Source: Halochromatium glycolicum
GTDB taxonomy: Bacteria; Pseudomonadota; Gammaproteobacteria; Chromatiales; Chromatiaceae
DNA: 64,000 nucleotides
Reading direction: 5' to 3'
Assembly: GCF_016584085.1 (NCBI RefSeq)
Contig: NZ_NRSJ01000028.1
Location: forward strand, 1-64,000
Part shown: positions 49,749 to 58,679 of the stretch, piece after piece
Layout of the letters: every line of letters starts with the position of its first letter
Numbering within the stretch: position 1 is the first letter of the stretch
The notes under the pieces: generated by a model
What the model was told of the DNA's origin: nothing
Databases searched by the model: none
What the model saw: the letters and a program-made list of their open reading frames with translations, nothing else
Made by a program: the position numbers and the translations under genes

Positions 49749-51272
49749 TCACGGCGAATCGCGCCGAGGCTCGGCGCGCTGCTCGGCGCGGCGGCCGATC
49801 TCGCGGGCGGTGCCGGTGAAGATGAAGCGATGGATCGGCTGGAACGCGTACCAGTAGCTGAGCCCCCAGACCCCGGCCGGATGCCAATAGGCGGTGATCG
49901 TCAGGCGGGTGCCGCCATCGGCGCGCGGCTCGAGCTCGAACTCGAGCATCCCGGCGCCGGGCGCGCGCATGCCGAAGGCGAGGCTGAGCCGGCGCTCGGG
50001 CTCGAGGCCGAGCACGGTCCAGGAGCCGATGCGGTCGCCGACGCGCAGGTCGCTCGGGTGACGACGACCATGCTGGCCGCCGGGGCCGCCGGCGAGACGG
50101 TCCATCAGGTCGCGCAGCTGCCATAGGCCGTTCATGTAGTACCAGCCCTCGCTGCCGCCGATCCCGGAGACCAGTTCCCAGACCCTGCTTGGCGGGGCCG
50201 AGGTCTCGGCGCTGCCGCTGGCGCGCTTGGCATAGTAGGCATAGTCGATTCGGTGCTGACGCACGGCAAAGGCTCCTTCGATCCAGCGGGCAGGCACCGG
50301 CTCGTCCTCGCGCTCGGCCGCGAACACGGCCTCAACGGCCTCGCGGAAGCCCAACAGCTGTTGGGGCACCAAGCGCCGAAGCTCGGCGTCATCGGCGGAA
50401 AAATCGTGCTTGAGGCCCTCGATCAGGGCTCGGGCAATATTGGTCGGCACCGCGGTGACGAAGCGCAGCCAATAGGCCGAAAGCCTTGGCGTCAGCAGTG
50501 GCACCGGGATGATCAGGGGCTGACGCTTGCCGCCGACCTCGGCCAGGATACGCATCATCTCCAGATAGTTCAGCGTTTCCGGTCCGCCGGCGTCGAAGGT
50601 GCGGCCTTGAGCGGCCTCGATCTGCGGTAGCCTGACCAGATACATCAGCAGGTTGTCGAGCGCCAGCGGCGGCGACTTCGCCTGCACCCAGCGCGGCGTG
50701 ATCATCACCGGCAGGTGGTAGACCAGATCACGCATCACCTCGAACGCGGCCGAGCCGGGGCCGACGATGATCCCGGCGCGCAGCTCGGTCACCGGCACCC
50801 GGCCGCGGCGCAGCACGTCGCCGGTGTCGCGGCGCGAGACGATGTGCTCGCTGTCGGCATCGTCCGGCACCAACCCGCCGAGGTAGACGATGCGGCTGAC
50901 CCCGGCGCGCTCGGCGGCGGCCGCGAAGTTGGCCGCCGCCTCGAGATCGAGCCGCCCGAAATCCTTGCCGGCGGCCATCGAGTGGACCAGGTAATAGGCG
51001 ATCTCGATACCGTCGAGCGCCCGGTCGAGGCTGGCCGGGTCGAGCGCGTCGGCGGCGACGAGCTCGACCTCGTCCCAGCCGCGGGCCTCGAGCACGGCCC
51101 GATTGCGGCTGCTCGCGCGCACCGGGATGCCTTCGTGGACGAGCCGCGGCACCAGATGGCTGCCGATATAACCGCTGGCCCCAAAGACCAGGCAGCGGTG
51201 TATCGGTTGTGCGGACGACCTGCCATCACCGGTTCCCGTTGTCTGCGATGAGTTGTCGCCATTGGTGATCAT
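49749..51272 (-). CDS. NAD(P)-binding SDR protein with C-terminal DUF2867 domain
   Basis: The 507-residue protein starts with an atypical SDR Rossmann domain (CLVFGASGYIGSHLVPRLVHEG, about 26-48), with AYYLVHSMAAGKDF and VTELRAGIIVGPGSAAFEVMRDL as later landmarks. From about residue 330 a DUF2867/SRPBCC-like ligand domain follows (WYYMNGLWQLRDLMDRL, DLRVGDRIGSWTVL, ITAYWHPAGVWGLSYWY). Similar proteins are thought to bind or modify a hydrophobic molecule such as a quinone or lipid. The substrate is not known. It stands alone between the CBS gene and a tandem repeat array. Confidence 0.88.
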   Translation of the reverse strand: MITNGDNSSQTTGTGDGRSSAQPIHRCLVFGASGYIGSHLVPRLVHEGIPVRASSRNRAVLEARGWDEVELVAADALDPASLDRALDGIEIAYYLVHSMAAGKDFGRLDLEAAANFAAAAERAGVSRIVYLGGLVPDDADSEHIVSRRDTGDVLRRGRVPVTELRAGIIVGPGSAAFEVMRDLVYHLPVMITPRWVQAKSPPLALDNLLMYLVRLPQIEAAQGRTFDAGGPETLNYLEMMRILAEVGGKRQPLIIPVPLLTPRLSAYWLRFVTAVPTNIARALIEGLKHDFSADDAELRRLVPQQLLGFREAVEAVFAAEREDEPVPARWIEGAFAVRQHRIDYAYYAKRASGSAETSAPPSRVWELVSGIGGSEGWYYMNGLWQLRDLMDRLAGGPGGQHGRRHPSDLRVGDRIGSWTVLGLEPERRLSLAFGMRAPGAGMLEFELEPRADGGTRLTITAYWHPAGVWGLSYWYAFQPIHRFIFTGTAREIGRRAEQRAEPRRDSP

Positions 51273-51475
51273 CGCAACCTTCTCCGCCTCTGGTGTCGGT
51301 TTACGCGCATGCTGCTGCCTCAGTTGGCCTTTCTACATCGCAATATCGGGTCGAGCGCGTGCGCGTGCAAAACCCGATCTCAGATCTCGGTGGGATCGCG
51401 CGGCTGATTCGGCGGTTCGGCGCGTCAGGGGAGACGCAGGGGCGTCGAGTCAGCCTGCCCGACGCGCTGCACCGA

Positions 51476-51579
51476 CAAGCTGCACTGGCAAGCTGCGCCG
51501 GCAAGCTGCGCCGGCAAGCTGCGCCGGCAAGCTGCACTGGCAAGCTGCGCCGGCGTGCTGAACCGGCGTACTGAGCTGG
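51476..51579 (+). repeat. eight tandem 13-bp units (consensus CAAGCTGCGCCGG)
   Basis: Units at 51476, 51489, 51502, 51515, 51528 and 51541 are CAAGCTGC(G/A)C(C/T)GG. Two decayed units follow (CGTGCTGAACCGG, CGTACTGAGCTGG). Thirteen is not a multiple of three, so it is not a coding repeat. It sits in the 387-base spacer 51273-51659, which has no gene I can support, upstream of the SDR gene and beyond the 3' end of the hydrolase gene. GCCGGC and AGCT inside each unit are palindromic, so the array can fold into many alternative hairpins. Confidence 0.85.
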
Positions 51580-51659
51580 CGTGACCCAATGGCCGCGTTC
51601 TGGGTGCTCCGAGCAAGCGGTGACCGTGCCGCGCTGAGCTTGGGATTGGCGCCAGTGCT

Positions 51660-52712
51660 TCAGGGTGCCAGAGCGCCTTCCTGCGCGTCGAGCCAGGCTG
51701 CGATGGCGCTCGTGACCTGCTGCGGGCATTCCTCCTGCGGTAGATGGCCGCAGCCTTGCAGCACAGCAAAGCTCGCATTGGGCAGTGCGGTTGCGGTGGC
51801 CTCGGTGTCGGCCGGCGGGACCACCTGATCGTTGTCGCCGGTCAAGACCAGTGCGGGCTGGTTGATCTCGTCGAGGTGCTCAGCGATCTCGACCGGGTCG
51901 GTGAGGGAGCGCTGCAGCAGCGCTCCCCAAGCCAGGTCCCATCCCGCCATCAGCCGATGCGCTCCGGTCAGCGCGCGCCTCGATTCGTCGATCTTGGACG
52001 GATCAGCGTAAGAGTAGGCCAACAGCGGACTGCCCGTCCCGAGATAGCGGGCCAACGCGAGCGTCAGCCGCTCGACCTGAGGCAACGCGACCAACCAGGA
52101 TGGCAGGATCGGGCGCTTGGAATGGACCCAGGGCGCAATCAGCACCAACCCCGCGATGCGCTCGGGCTGGGCGAGTGCCGCCTCCAGCGCGAGCGTGCCA
52201 CCCGATGAATTGCCGACCAGGATCGCGCGCTGGATATCCAGAGCATCGAGCACGCGGAACAGGCGTTCCAGCGCGGCCGATTTGCTGTAGAGGTCGACGC
52301 CGGTCGTATCGGGGGATACCGGCTTCGCGCTGAGGCCGTAAGGTATCTGATCGTAGGCCAGGACCGGCGCATCGCTGGCGAGCGGCCCGAGGATCTGGGT
52401 CCAAGTGAAGGCATTGAAGGTGAAGCCGTGCAGGAGCACGAATGGGGGGATAGCCGTCTCCGTCTCCGATGAGCCCGTGGGCGCCTCGGACGCGGCTGGG
52501 CCGGGCTGGGTGAGATAATGGATCTCGAGCGGTATCTCGCCAGCCGCACCGATGTTGATGAAACGGCTATCCGGCGCCGCGACGGAGCCTGCATCGGCAA
52601 TGCCCGGCGCCGCGTTCGGGCTGATCAAGAACGGCCCGAGGGTGGCGGCCAGAAGCCCAAGCACAACGATCAATAACAGCAGGCTCAGCAGGATGCGCAG
52701 CAGGCTTCGCAT
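51660..52712 (-). CDS. membrane-anchored alpha/beta hydrolase
   Basis: The start at 52712 (MRSLLRILLSLLLLIVVLGL) gives 350 residues with an N-terminal signal anchor or uncleaved helix, so the enzyme is likely periplasmic or membrane bound. The fold has the oxyanion HGFTFNAFTW, nucleophile elbow VGNSSGGTLALEA (Ser), acid in LTGDNDQVVPP and His in GCGHLPQE. It is an esterase- or lipase-type hydrolase of unknown substrate. A longer reading to 52859 is unlikely. Confidence 0.87.
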   Translation of the reverse strand: MRSLLRILLSLLLLIVVLGLLAATLGPFLISPNAAPGIADAGSVAAPDSRFINIGAAGEIPLEIHYLTQPGPAASEAPTGSSETETAIPPFVLLHGFTFNAFTWTQILGPLASDAPVLAYDQIPYGLSAKPVSPDTTGVDLYSKSAALERLFRVLDALDIQRAILVGNSSGGTLALEAALAQPERIAGLVLIAPWVHSKRPILPSWLVALPQVERLTLALARYLGTGSPLLAYSYADPSKIDESRRALTGAHRLMAGWDLAWGALLQRSLTDPVEIAEHLDEINQPALVLTGDNDQVVPPADTEATATALPNASFAVLQGCGHLPQEECPQQVTSAIAAWLDAQEGALAP

Positions 52713-52881
52713 GGGATGGTGATGCGGTATCGCGACTCGTGACGATGTCAAAACTGTGCGGATGCTAGCACAGGCGCTCGGCATCCCCTGGCGGCTGATC
52801 AAAATCCAGCGCATCGGACCAGCGACTAGGTTAGAATCCACATGAGATTGAGCCCGCAACGTTTCGCTTATACTCGCTACT

Positions 52882-53466
52882 ATGCACGATTGCTGCCCCC
52901 TGATTCGGAACCTGGACCGTTGTCGTCCCGGTGCGCCGAGCGGTTGGCTGATGATCTGGGGCGTGCTCGTCCTGGCCCTGGCCGCAACCGTTCTGGCGGG
53001 TTGTGCCTCCGAGCCGGAATCCCCGACGAGCCCTTACGTTGATCGTGTGCTGGTCAGGAAGGGCGAGCGGCGGCTTGAGTTGCACAAAGACGGTTCGGTC
53101 TATCGTTCTTATCGGATCTCGCTCGGTGATCGCCCAAAGGGGCACAAAGTGCAAGAAGGTGATGAACGCACACCGGAGGGGAACTACGTGCTTGACTGGC
53201 GCAATCCCAATAGCGCCTTCCACAAGTCGATCCATGTCTCTTACCCGAACGAGCTGGACCGCACGGTCGCGCGCTCGCTGGGGGTCTCACCGGGCGGGAT
53301 GATCATGATCCACGGCCTTCCGAACTGGCTTTCATCACCCAGACTGGCGGAGGAATACCGCCGCCTGGACTGGACCGACGGCTGCATCGCGGTTGGCAGT
53401 AACGACGAGATGGACGAGATCTGGCGGTTGGTCCGCGACGGGACACCGATCACGATCCTACCTTGA
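52882..53466 (+). CDS. YkuD-type L,D-transpeptidase lipoprotein
   Basis: The protein has a hydrophobic stretch with a lipobox (VLALAATVLAGCAS), so the mature protein is probably a lipid-anchored periplasmic enzyme. The YkuD domain is complete: VYRSYRISLGDRPKGHK, TPEGNYVLDWRNPNSAFHKS and the active site MIHGLPNW...WTDGCIAVGSND, with the catalytic Cys in TDGC. It can make 3-3 cross-links or attach or detach proteins from murein. The ATG at 52882 precedes the signal by 23 residues. A Met at 52951 gives a more standard signal peptide. Confidence 0.88.
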   Translation: MHDCCPLIRNLDRCRPGAPSGWLMIWGVLVLALAATVLAGCASEPESPTSPYVDRVLVRKGERRLELHKDGSVYRSYRISLGDRPKGHKVQEGDERTPEGNYVLDWRNPNSAFHKSIHVSYPNELDRTVARSLGVSPGGMIMIHGLPNWLSSPRLAEEYRRLDWTDGCIAVGSNDEMDEIWRLVRDGTPITILP

Positions 53467-53530
53467 GCGGAGCGGCCGGCGCCGTTACCGTTCCCTTGCT
53501 CGACGGCGCTCGATCCGACACTATTGCTTT

Positions 53531-53761
53531 ATGCACTGCTGGGCACGCTATCTCTTCCTGCTGCTGGTCGCCGGTCTCGCGTTCGGCCAGATGCTCCCTG
53601 CCTGCGGCCAGAAGGGACCCTTGTATCGGCCGGAGCCGTCTGCTGACGCCGAAGCCCGCCCGGAGACGGCGCCGACGTCCGGCGGCGGCGCGGAACAGGG
53701 CGGTGAAGGGACTGAGGATGTCCCGGAAGCTCCTCCGCCCGCCGCTGCGACGACGAACTGA
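53531..53761 (+). CDS. lptM: LptM (YifL)-like small lipoprotein
   Basis: This 76-residue lipoprotein has the signal FLLLVAGLAFGQMLPAC and the diagnostic CGQKGPLYRP segment right after the lipidated Cys. LptM helps LptD oxidative folding in the LPS translocon of enterobacteria. The rest is a disordered proline/alanine/glutamate tail. It is directly upstream of lysA (11-base gap), the classic position. Confidence 0.85.
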   Translation: MHCWARYLFLLLVAGLAFGQMLPACGQKGPLYRPEPSADAEARPETAPTSGGGAEQGGEGTEDVPEAPPPAAATTN

Positions 53762-53772
53762 CGCTGGAGGCC

Positions 53773-55023
53773 ATGGACCACTTCAATTACGAGGGTGATC
53801 AGCTCGTTGCCGAGCAGGTGCCGCTGAGCGCGATCGCCGACCGTTTCGGTACCCCTTGCTATGTCTATTCGCGGGCGACGCTGACCCGGCATTGGCGCGC
53901 GTTCGACGAGGCGCTGGGTGCTCAGGCGCATCTGATCTGCTTCGCGGTCAAGGCCAATTCCAACCTGGCGGTGCTCGATGTGCTGGCGCGGCTCGGCGCC
54001 GGATTCGACATCGTCTCGGTCGGCGAGCTGGAGCGCGTGCTCGCGGCCGGTGGCGATCCGGCCAAGGTGATCTTCTCCGGCGTTGGCAAGCGGGCAGACG
54101 AGATCCGGCGCGCCCTCGAGGTCGGCATCCGCTGCTTCAATGTCGAATCGGAGCCCGAGCTGTTGCGCATTGGCGAGATCGCCGGCGCGCTCGGTTGCTT
54201 GGCGCCGGTCTCGCTGCGCGTCAACCCGGATGTCGATGCCCAGTCGCACCCCTACATCTCGACTGGGCTCAAAGAGAACAAATTCGGCATCGATATCCAG
54301 TCGGCCGATGCCCTCTATCGGCAGGCCGCGAGGCATCCACACCTGCGCGTGCTCGGGATCGACTGCCATATCGGCTCTCAGCTGACGAGCCTCGGCCCCT
54401 TTCTGGATGCGATCGATCGCGTGCTGGCGCTGGCCGATCGGCTTGCGGCGGAAGGGATCGAGGTGGAGCATCTCGATCTCGGGGGTGGTCTGGGCATCCG
54501 CTATACCAACGAGATGCCGCCGCTCCCGGATGCCTATGCTGCTGCGCTCGCTGAGCGGCTCGGGGAACGGCGCTACGAGATCATCCTCGAGCCCGGACGG
54601 TCGATCGCCGGTAACGCCGGCGTGTTGCTGACCCGGGTCGAGTATCTGAAGCGCACGCCGGCGCACCAGTTCGCGATCGTCGACGCGGCGATGAACGATC
54701 TATTGCGCCCGGCCCTCTACGATGCCGAGCAGGAGATCGTCCCGGTGTGTCGCCCGGACCCCGACGCGCCCACGGACCTGTTCGAGATCGTCGGTCCGGT
54801 CTGCGAGACCGGCGATTTCCTCGGCCGACAGCGCCGTCTCGCGCTGGCCGAGGGGGACTTGCTGGCGGTTCGCAGCAGCGGTGCCTACGGCTTCTCGATG
54901 AGCTCGAATTACAATAGCCGACCGCGCGCACCCGAGGTCATGGTCGACGGCGATCAGGCCTATCTGGTGCGCTCGCGCGAGTCGGTCGACGCGCTGTTCG
55001 CTGGTGAAAGGAGACTGCCATGA
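53773..55023 (+). CDS. lysA: diaminopimelate decarboxylase
   Basis: LysA makes L-lysine from meso-diaminopimelate with pyridoxal phosphate. The 416-residue alanine-racemase-fold protein has the PLP lysine in FAVKANSNLAVL, the HIGSQL motif, the phosphate-loop EPGRSIAGNAG, the CETGDFLG active-site Cys and the GAYGFSMSSNYNSRPR C-terminal segment. It overlaps the methyltransferase gene by four bases (ATGA). It competes with the dcw Mur pathway for the same diaminopimelate. Confidence 0.97.
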   Translation: MDHFNYEGDQLVAEQVPLSAIADRFGTPCYVYSRATLTRHWRAFDEALGAQAHLICFAVKANSNLAVLDVLARLGAGFDIVSVGELERVLAAGGDPAKVIFSGVGKRADEIRRALEVGIRCFNVESEPELLRIGEIAGALGCLAPVSLRVNPDVDAQSHPYISTGLKENKFGIDIQSADALYRQAARHPHLRVLGIDCHIGSQLTSLGPFLDAIDRVLALADRLAAEGIEVEHLDLGGGLGIRYTNEMPPLPDAYAAALAERLGERRYEIILEPGRSIAGNAGVLLTRVEYLKRTPAHQFAIVDAAMNDLLRPALYDAEQEIVPVCRPDPDAPTDLFEIVGPVCETGDFLGRQRRLALAEGDLLAVRSSGAYGFSMSSNYNSRPRAPEVMVDGDQAYLVRSRESVDALFAGERRLP

Positions 55024-55691
55024 GGCGTCGCCCCGAGCCGGAGCTGATGGATACGGCCGAGCAGGCTCATGCCTATGCCGAGACCGATTTCACCGAGCCG
55101 AATGAGCTCTTCCTGCATCTGTTGGCCGAGCGGCATCCGGGTGAGCTCGATGGTGCCCGTGCCCTCGATCTGGGCTGTGGACCGGCCGACATCGTCTTGC
55201 GGTTCTTGCGTCGGTATCCGCGGGCGACCTGCGATGCGCTCGATGGCAGCCAGCCGATGCTCGATCTGGCGCAGGCCGATCTCGAGCGCGAGCCGGACCT
55301 GGCGCGCCGGGCGCGGCTGATCTGCGACAAACTGCCATCGCCGCGGCTCGAGACCAATGCCTATGACCTGATCCTGTCCAACAGCCTGTTGCATCATCTT
55401 CATGACCCGCAGGTGCTCTGGCGTAGCCTGCCAACACTCGGCCGATCCGGTGCGACCGTGCTGATCATGGACCTGGCCCGGCCAGCGTCTTCAGCGGCGG
55501 TCGCCGAGCTCGTCGAACGTTATGCGCAGGGCGCCTCGGCAGTGCTGCGCCAAGACTTTCACAATTCGCTGTTCGCGGCGTTCGAACCGGCCGAGGTCGC
55601 CCAGCAGCTGCGCGAAGCGGGTCTCGACGCGGTGCTGTCGGTCGAGATGGTCAGCGATCGGCACCTGGCGGTCTGGGGTCGGCTCTGCTGA
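55020..55691 (+). CDS. class I SAM-dependent methyltransferase
   Basis: This 223-residue Rossmann-fold methyltransferase has the SAM loop ALDLGCGPADIVLRFLRR, an acidic residue at the end of the second strand (DALDGSQPMLDLA), and YDLILSNSLLHHLHD as the motif IV region. The substrate is unknown. Its placement between lysA and dapF with 4-base and 1-base overlaps means that it is translated with them. It is not part of the usual lptM-lysA-dapF-DUF484-xerC set that I know. Confidence 0.85.
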   Translation: MRRRPEPELMDTAEQAHAYAETDFTEPNELFLHLLAERHPGELDGARALDLGCGPADIVLRFLRRYPRATCDALDGSQPMLDLAQADLEREPDLARRARLICDKLPSPRLETNAYDLILSNSLLHHLHDPQVLWRSLPTLGRSGATVLIMDLARPASSAAVAELVERYAQGASAVLRQDFHNSLFAAFEPAEVAQQLREAGLDAVLSVEMVSDRHLAVWGRLC

Positions 55692-56521
55692 TGCGACTGC
55701 GCTTCACCAAGATGCACGGCTTGGGCAACGACTTCGTCGTGATCGATGCAGTGCGCCAGCGTCTGACGCTGAATGCCGAGCAGATCCGCTATTTGGCGGA
55801 CCGCCATTTCGGCGTCGGCTGCGATCAGGTCCTGCTCGTGGAAGCTCCACGGATCGATGGGACCGATTTCCATTATCGGATCTTCAACGCCGACGGTGGT
55901 GAGGTCGAACAATGCGGTAATGGTGCGCGCTGCTTTGCGCGCTACGTTCGCGACGAAGGGTTGACGCAAGCGGATCAGATCCGCGTCGGCACCGCCGCTG
56001 GGGCGATCGTGCTGCAGGTGCGGGCTGATGGTCAGGTCAGTGTGGAGATGGGGATACCGCGCTTTAATCCGACTGAGATTCCGCTGCAAGTGCGCAATCG
56101 TGCGCCGGCCTACGATCTCGGCTCGGGCTGTGAAGCGATGCGCATCGGGGCCGTGTCGATGGGGAATCCGCACGCTGTGCTCGCCGTGGGCAATGTCGAT
56201 GAGGCGCCGGTTGGCGAGCTCGGACCACGAATCGAACGCAAGTCCCTCTTCCCGCACGGGGCCAATGTCGGCTTCATGGAGCGCCGAGCCAGCGATCTCA
56301 TCCGGTTACGGGTTTGGGAGCGCGGTGTGGGTGAGACCCTTGCCTGCGGCACGGGCGCTTGCGCGGCGGCTGTCATCGGCCGCCTCTGGGGCGAGCTGGG
56401 CGAATCCGTGCAGGTGCAATTGCCCGGCGGAACCCTGCTGATCGACTGGCGCGGGGAGGGTGAGCCGGTGATGATGACGGGTCCCGCTACCAGGGTGTTT
56501 GACGGGGAGATCGACCTATGA
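55691..56521 (+). CDS. dapF: diaminopimelate epimerase
   Basis: DapF turns LL- into meso-diaminopimelate, needed both for lysine and for peptidoglycan. The 276-residue protein has both catalytic cysteines: ECGNGARCFARY-type (QCGNGARCFARYVRDEG) and ACGTGACAAAVIGRL. The N-terminal FTKMHGLGNDFVVID is also conserved. It overlaps the methyltransferase by one base (TGATG) and DUF484 by four (ATGA). Confidence 0.97.
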   Translation: MRLRFTKMHGLGNDFVVIDAVRQRLTLNAEQIRYLADRHFGVGCDQVLLVEAPRIDGTDFHYRIFNADGGEVEQCGNGARCFARYVRDEGLTQADQIRVGTAAGAIVLQVRADGQVSVEMGIPRFNPTEIPLQVRNRAPAYDLGSGCEAMRIGAVSMGNPHAVLAVGNVDEAPVGELGPRIERKSLFPHGANVGFMERRASDLIRLRVWERGVGETLACGTGACAAAVIGRLWGELGESVQVQLPGGTLLIDWRGEGEPVMMTGPATRVFDGEIDL

Positions 56522-57219
56522 ACAGCCGACCCGGAGAGCCGATACCCGAGGACGATCAGCCGGCCGTCGGGGATCGGTCCGTTGCCGACTGGCTGATGCG
56601 GCATCCTGACTTCCTGCTGCGGCATCCGGAGGTGCTGGCCAAGCTCAATGTGCCGCATGGAAGTGGCAGTGCCGTCTCACTGATCGAGCGGCAGGTTATG
56701 GTGCTGCGCGAGCAGCTCGCCAATGAACGCGGACGGCTCAATCACGTCGTCGCACGCGCCCGGGAATACGAGGTATTGCTGCAGCGTCTCCATGAACTGA
56801 CGTTGCGATTGATCCTGGCGCCCGATCTCGAGCACGCTTGCAGCGCACTGGAAACGGCGTTGCGCAACCAGTTCGAGGCTGATGCCGTCGCGCTGAAGCT
56901 CTTCCCGGTTTCGGCGGCGGAGCACGAAGCGGACCCGCTCGTGCGCAACTTCATCGATTTCATCGACCGTGATCGTTGCCTCTGCGGCCCATTGGCCCCA
57001 GAGCAGACCGACGCCCTCTTCGGGCACTTGGATCGCGTGATCCACTCAGCGGCCTTGGTGCCGATTCGGGCCCATGAGCAGACCGGTGTCCTTGCGATCG
57101 GTAGTGGCGATCCGGAGCGCTTCAGCGCCGACATGGCGACTGATCTGCTTGAGCGGCTCGGGGCGATTGCCGGTGCCAAGCTCGCCGACCTCGCCCATCG
57201 CGAGCAGAACCAGAGCTGA
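56518..57219 (+). CDS. DUF484 family protein (GAF-like)
   Basis: This 233-residue protein has the DUF484 start VADWLMRHPDFLLRHPEVLAKL, a helical region (LIERQVMVLREQLANERGRL) and a GAF-like C-terminal domain. It occurs between dapF and xerC in many gammaproteobacteria, but its function is not known. The conserved place suggests a link to XerC or cell-wall supply. Confidence 0.92.
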   Translation: MNSRPGEPIPEDDQPAVGDRSVADWLMRHPDFLLRHPEVLAKLNVPHGSGSAVSLIERQVMVLREQLANERGRLNHVVARAREYEVLLQRLHELTLRLILAPDLEHACSALETALRNQFEADAVALKLFPVSAAEHEADPLVRNFIDFIDRDRCLCGPLAPEQTDALFGHLDRVIHSAALVPIRAHEQTGVLAIGSGDPERFSADMATDLLERLGAIAGAKLADLAHREQNQS

Positions 57220-57343
57220 TGCTGTCGCTGGCGGCGCTACGGTTCATCGCGGGGAGCCACCCCGGACGATGAATGTCGCGCGATTCAGCGTAACGATCCG
57301 GCTGCGTTAGAGCTGAGGTATCGCGCGCCTCCGATTCAAGACG

Positions 57344-58318
57344 ATGAGTACCCCGCCCGAGACAGCTGCCTCCAGTCGTAATGATCCGCTCCGGGAGCGC
57401 TTCGCATCCCATCTACGCGATGAGCGCCGTGTTTCGCCTCACACGCTGAGCAATTACGGCCGTGATCTCGAGCGCATCGCCAGTTGGTGCCGAGAGCAGG
57501 GCCTCGAAGACTGGTCAGGTCTTCGTGACGCCGATATCCGCCGTTACATCGCCGCGCGCCACCGCGCTGGCATCGGTGGGCGCACGCTGGCGCGCGAGCT
57601 CTCTGCGCTGCGCGCATTCTTCGAGTTCCTGATGCGCGAGCAGCTGGTCGCCCAGAATCCGGCACGGACGGTCCGTGCGCCAAAGACCTCACGCCCGCTG
57701 CCTGGCAGCCTGGATGCCGATACCCTCAGCGCGCTGCTCGATGGGGCCTCGTCCCCACCCGGCCCAGCAACGGATGAGGGCGCGGCAAGCGCCGAACCGG
57801 ATGAGCCCCTGTCCCTCCGCGATACCGCGATCGTGGAGCTGATGTACTCGTCCGGACTGCGGCTGGCGGAGCTGATCGCGGTCGATGTCGGCGACATCGA
57901 TCCCGCTGAGGCGATGCTCACCGTCGTTGGCAAGGGGGCGAAGACGCGGCGCGTACCGGTCGGCAAGGCGGCATTGAGGGCGGTGGCCGCCTGGTTGGCT
58001 GTTCGGCCGCAGTTGGCCGCTGCTGGGGAGAAGGCCCTATTCGTGAGCTCGCGCGGGCAGCGTATCCATCCGCGAACCGTGCAGCAGCGGCTCAAGCAAT
58101 GGGCGCAGCAGCACGGCGCGCAACGCCACCTTCATCCGCATCTGCTGCGCCATTCGTTCGCGAGCCACCTGCTCGAATCCTCGGGCGACCTGCGAGCGGT
58201 CCAGGAGCTCCTGGGGCACGCCGATATCGCGACGACCCAGGTCTATACCCATCTCGATTTTCAGCATCTGGCCCAGGTCTATGACAAGGCGCACCCGCGG
58301 GCGCGCAAGCGCCGCTAA
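57344..58318 (+). CDS. xerC: tyrosine recombinase XerC
   Basis: XerC with XerD resolves chromosome dimers at dif. The catalytic set is complete: Arg in [10 protein letters not shown], Lys in [25 protein letters not shown], His in [11 protein letters not shown] and the nucleophile Tyr in VYTHLD. The N-terminal SAM-like domain (about 15-105) is normal. A proline/glutamate-rich insertion of about 20 residues ([20 protein letters not shown]) lies at the junction to the catalytic domain. The stop codon lies in the first unit of a 15-bp tandem repeat that continues into the next ORF. Confidence 0.96.
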   Translation: MSTPPETAASSRNDPLRERFASHLRDERRVSPHTLSNYGRDLERIASWCREQGLEDWSGLRDADIRRYIAARHRAGIGGRTLARELSALRAFFEFLMREQLVAQNPARTVRAPKTSRPLPGSLDADTLSALLDGASSPPGPATDEGAASAEPDEPLSLRDTAIVELMYSSGLRLAELIAVDVGDIDPAEAMLTVVGKGAKTRRVPVGKAALRAVAAWLAVRPQLAAAGEKALFVSSRGQRIHPRTVQQRLKQWAQQHGAQRHLHPHLLRHSFASHLLESSGDLRAVQELLGHADIATTQVYTHLDFQHLAQVYDKAHPRARKRR

Positions 58319-58679
58319 GCCCAACGCCGCTAAGCCCAGCGCCGCTAAGCCCAACGCCGCTAAGCCCAACGCCGCTAAGCCCAACGCCGCTAAGCATCGC
58401 GATCATCCTGTGGCTCCGCGGCAGCACAAAGGCTCGGGTCCACGGGTGCTGCTCTATACTCGTCAAGGGTGTGCGCATTGTCGCCAGGCCAAGACCTTTC
58501 TCGAGGCCAAGGGCATTGCATTCAGCGAGCTCGACATCGGCCGCAGTGTCAAGGCGCGCAAGGCGCTCGAGCGGCTAGGGGCCCGCGGCGTCCCCTTACT
58601 GATCGTCGGCGATCAACGCCTCGATGGCTTCTCCGAGTCTGCCTTTATGGCGCTCTACCAGCGGGTCTGCCGTACCTGA
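58281..58679 (+). CDS. glutaredoxin-like protein with an AAKPN-repeat N-terminus
   Basis: The C-terminal 80 residues are a glutaredoxin-type thioredoxin fold: [20 protein letters not shown] with the CxxC pair, [35 protein letters not shown] with the cis-Pro. The N-terminal 50 residues are five or six AAKP(N/S) units from a 15-bp tandem repeat, Lys/Ala/Pro-rich like a histone H1 tail. The ATG at 58281 lies inside xerC in another frame. If translation begins at a GTG downstream (58410 or 58446), the repeat would be a leader and the protein a plain glutaredoxin. I could not decide. Confidence 0.75.
   Translation: MTRRTRGRASAAKPNAAKPSAAKPNAAKPNAAKPNAAKHRDHPVAPRQHKGSGPRVLLYTRQGCAHCRQAKTFLEAKGIAFSELDIGRSVKARKALERLGARGVPLLIVGDQRLDGFSESAFMALYQRVCRT
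58310..58394 (+). repeat. 15-bp tandem repeat starting in the xerC stop region
   Basis: The unit CGCCGCTAAGCCCAA is repeated at 58310, 58325 (last base G), 58340, 58355 and 58370, with a partial sixth unit at 58385. The xerC TAA stop is in the first unit; in the other frame the unit reads AAKPN. Fifteen keeps the frame, so the copy number can change without breaking the glutaredoxin ORF. Confidence 0.9.

Noticed and set aside
51476-51579. CRISPR-like array
   Set aside because: Units are 13 bases and directly contiguous, with no spacers and no cas genes; it is a simple tandem repeat.
58310-58394. CRISPR-like or attachment site at xerC
   Set aside because: 15-base contiguous units in frame with a protein; no spacers or dif-like palindrome.
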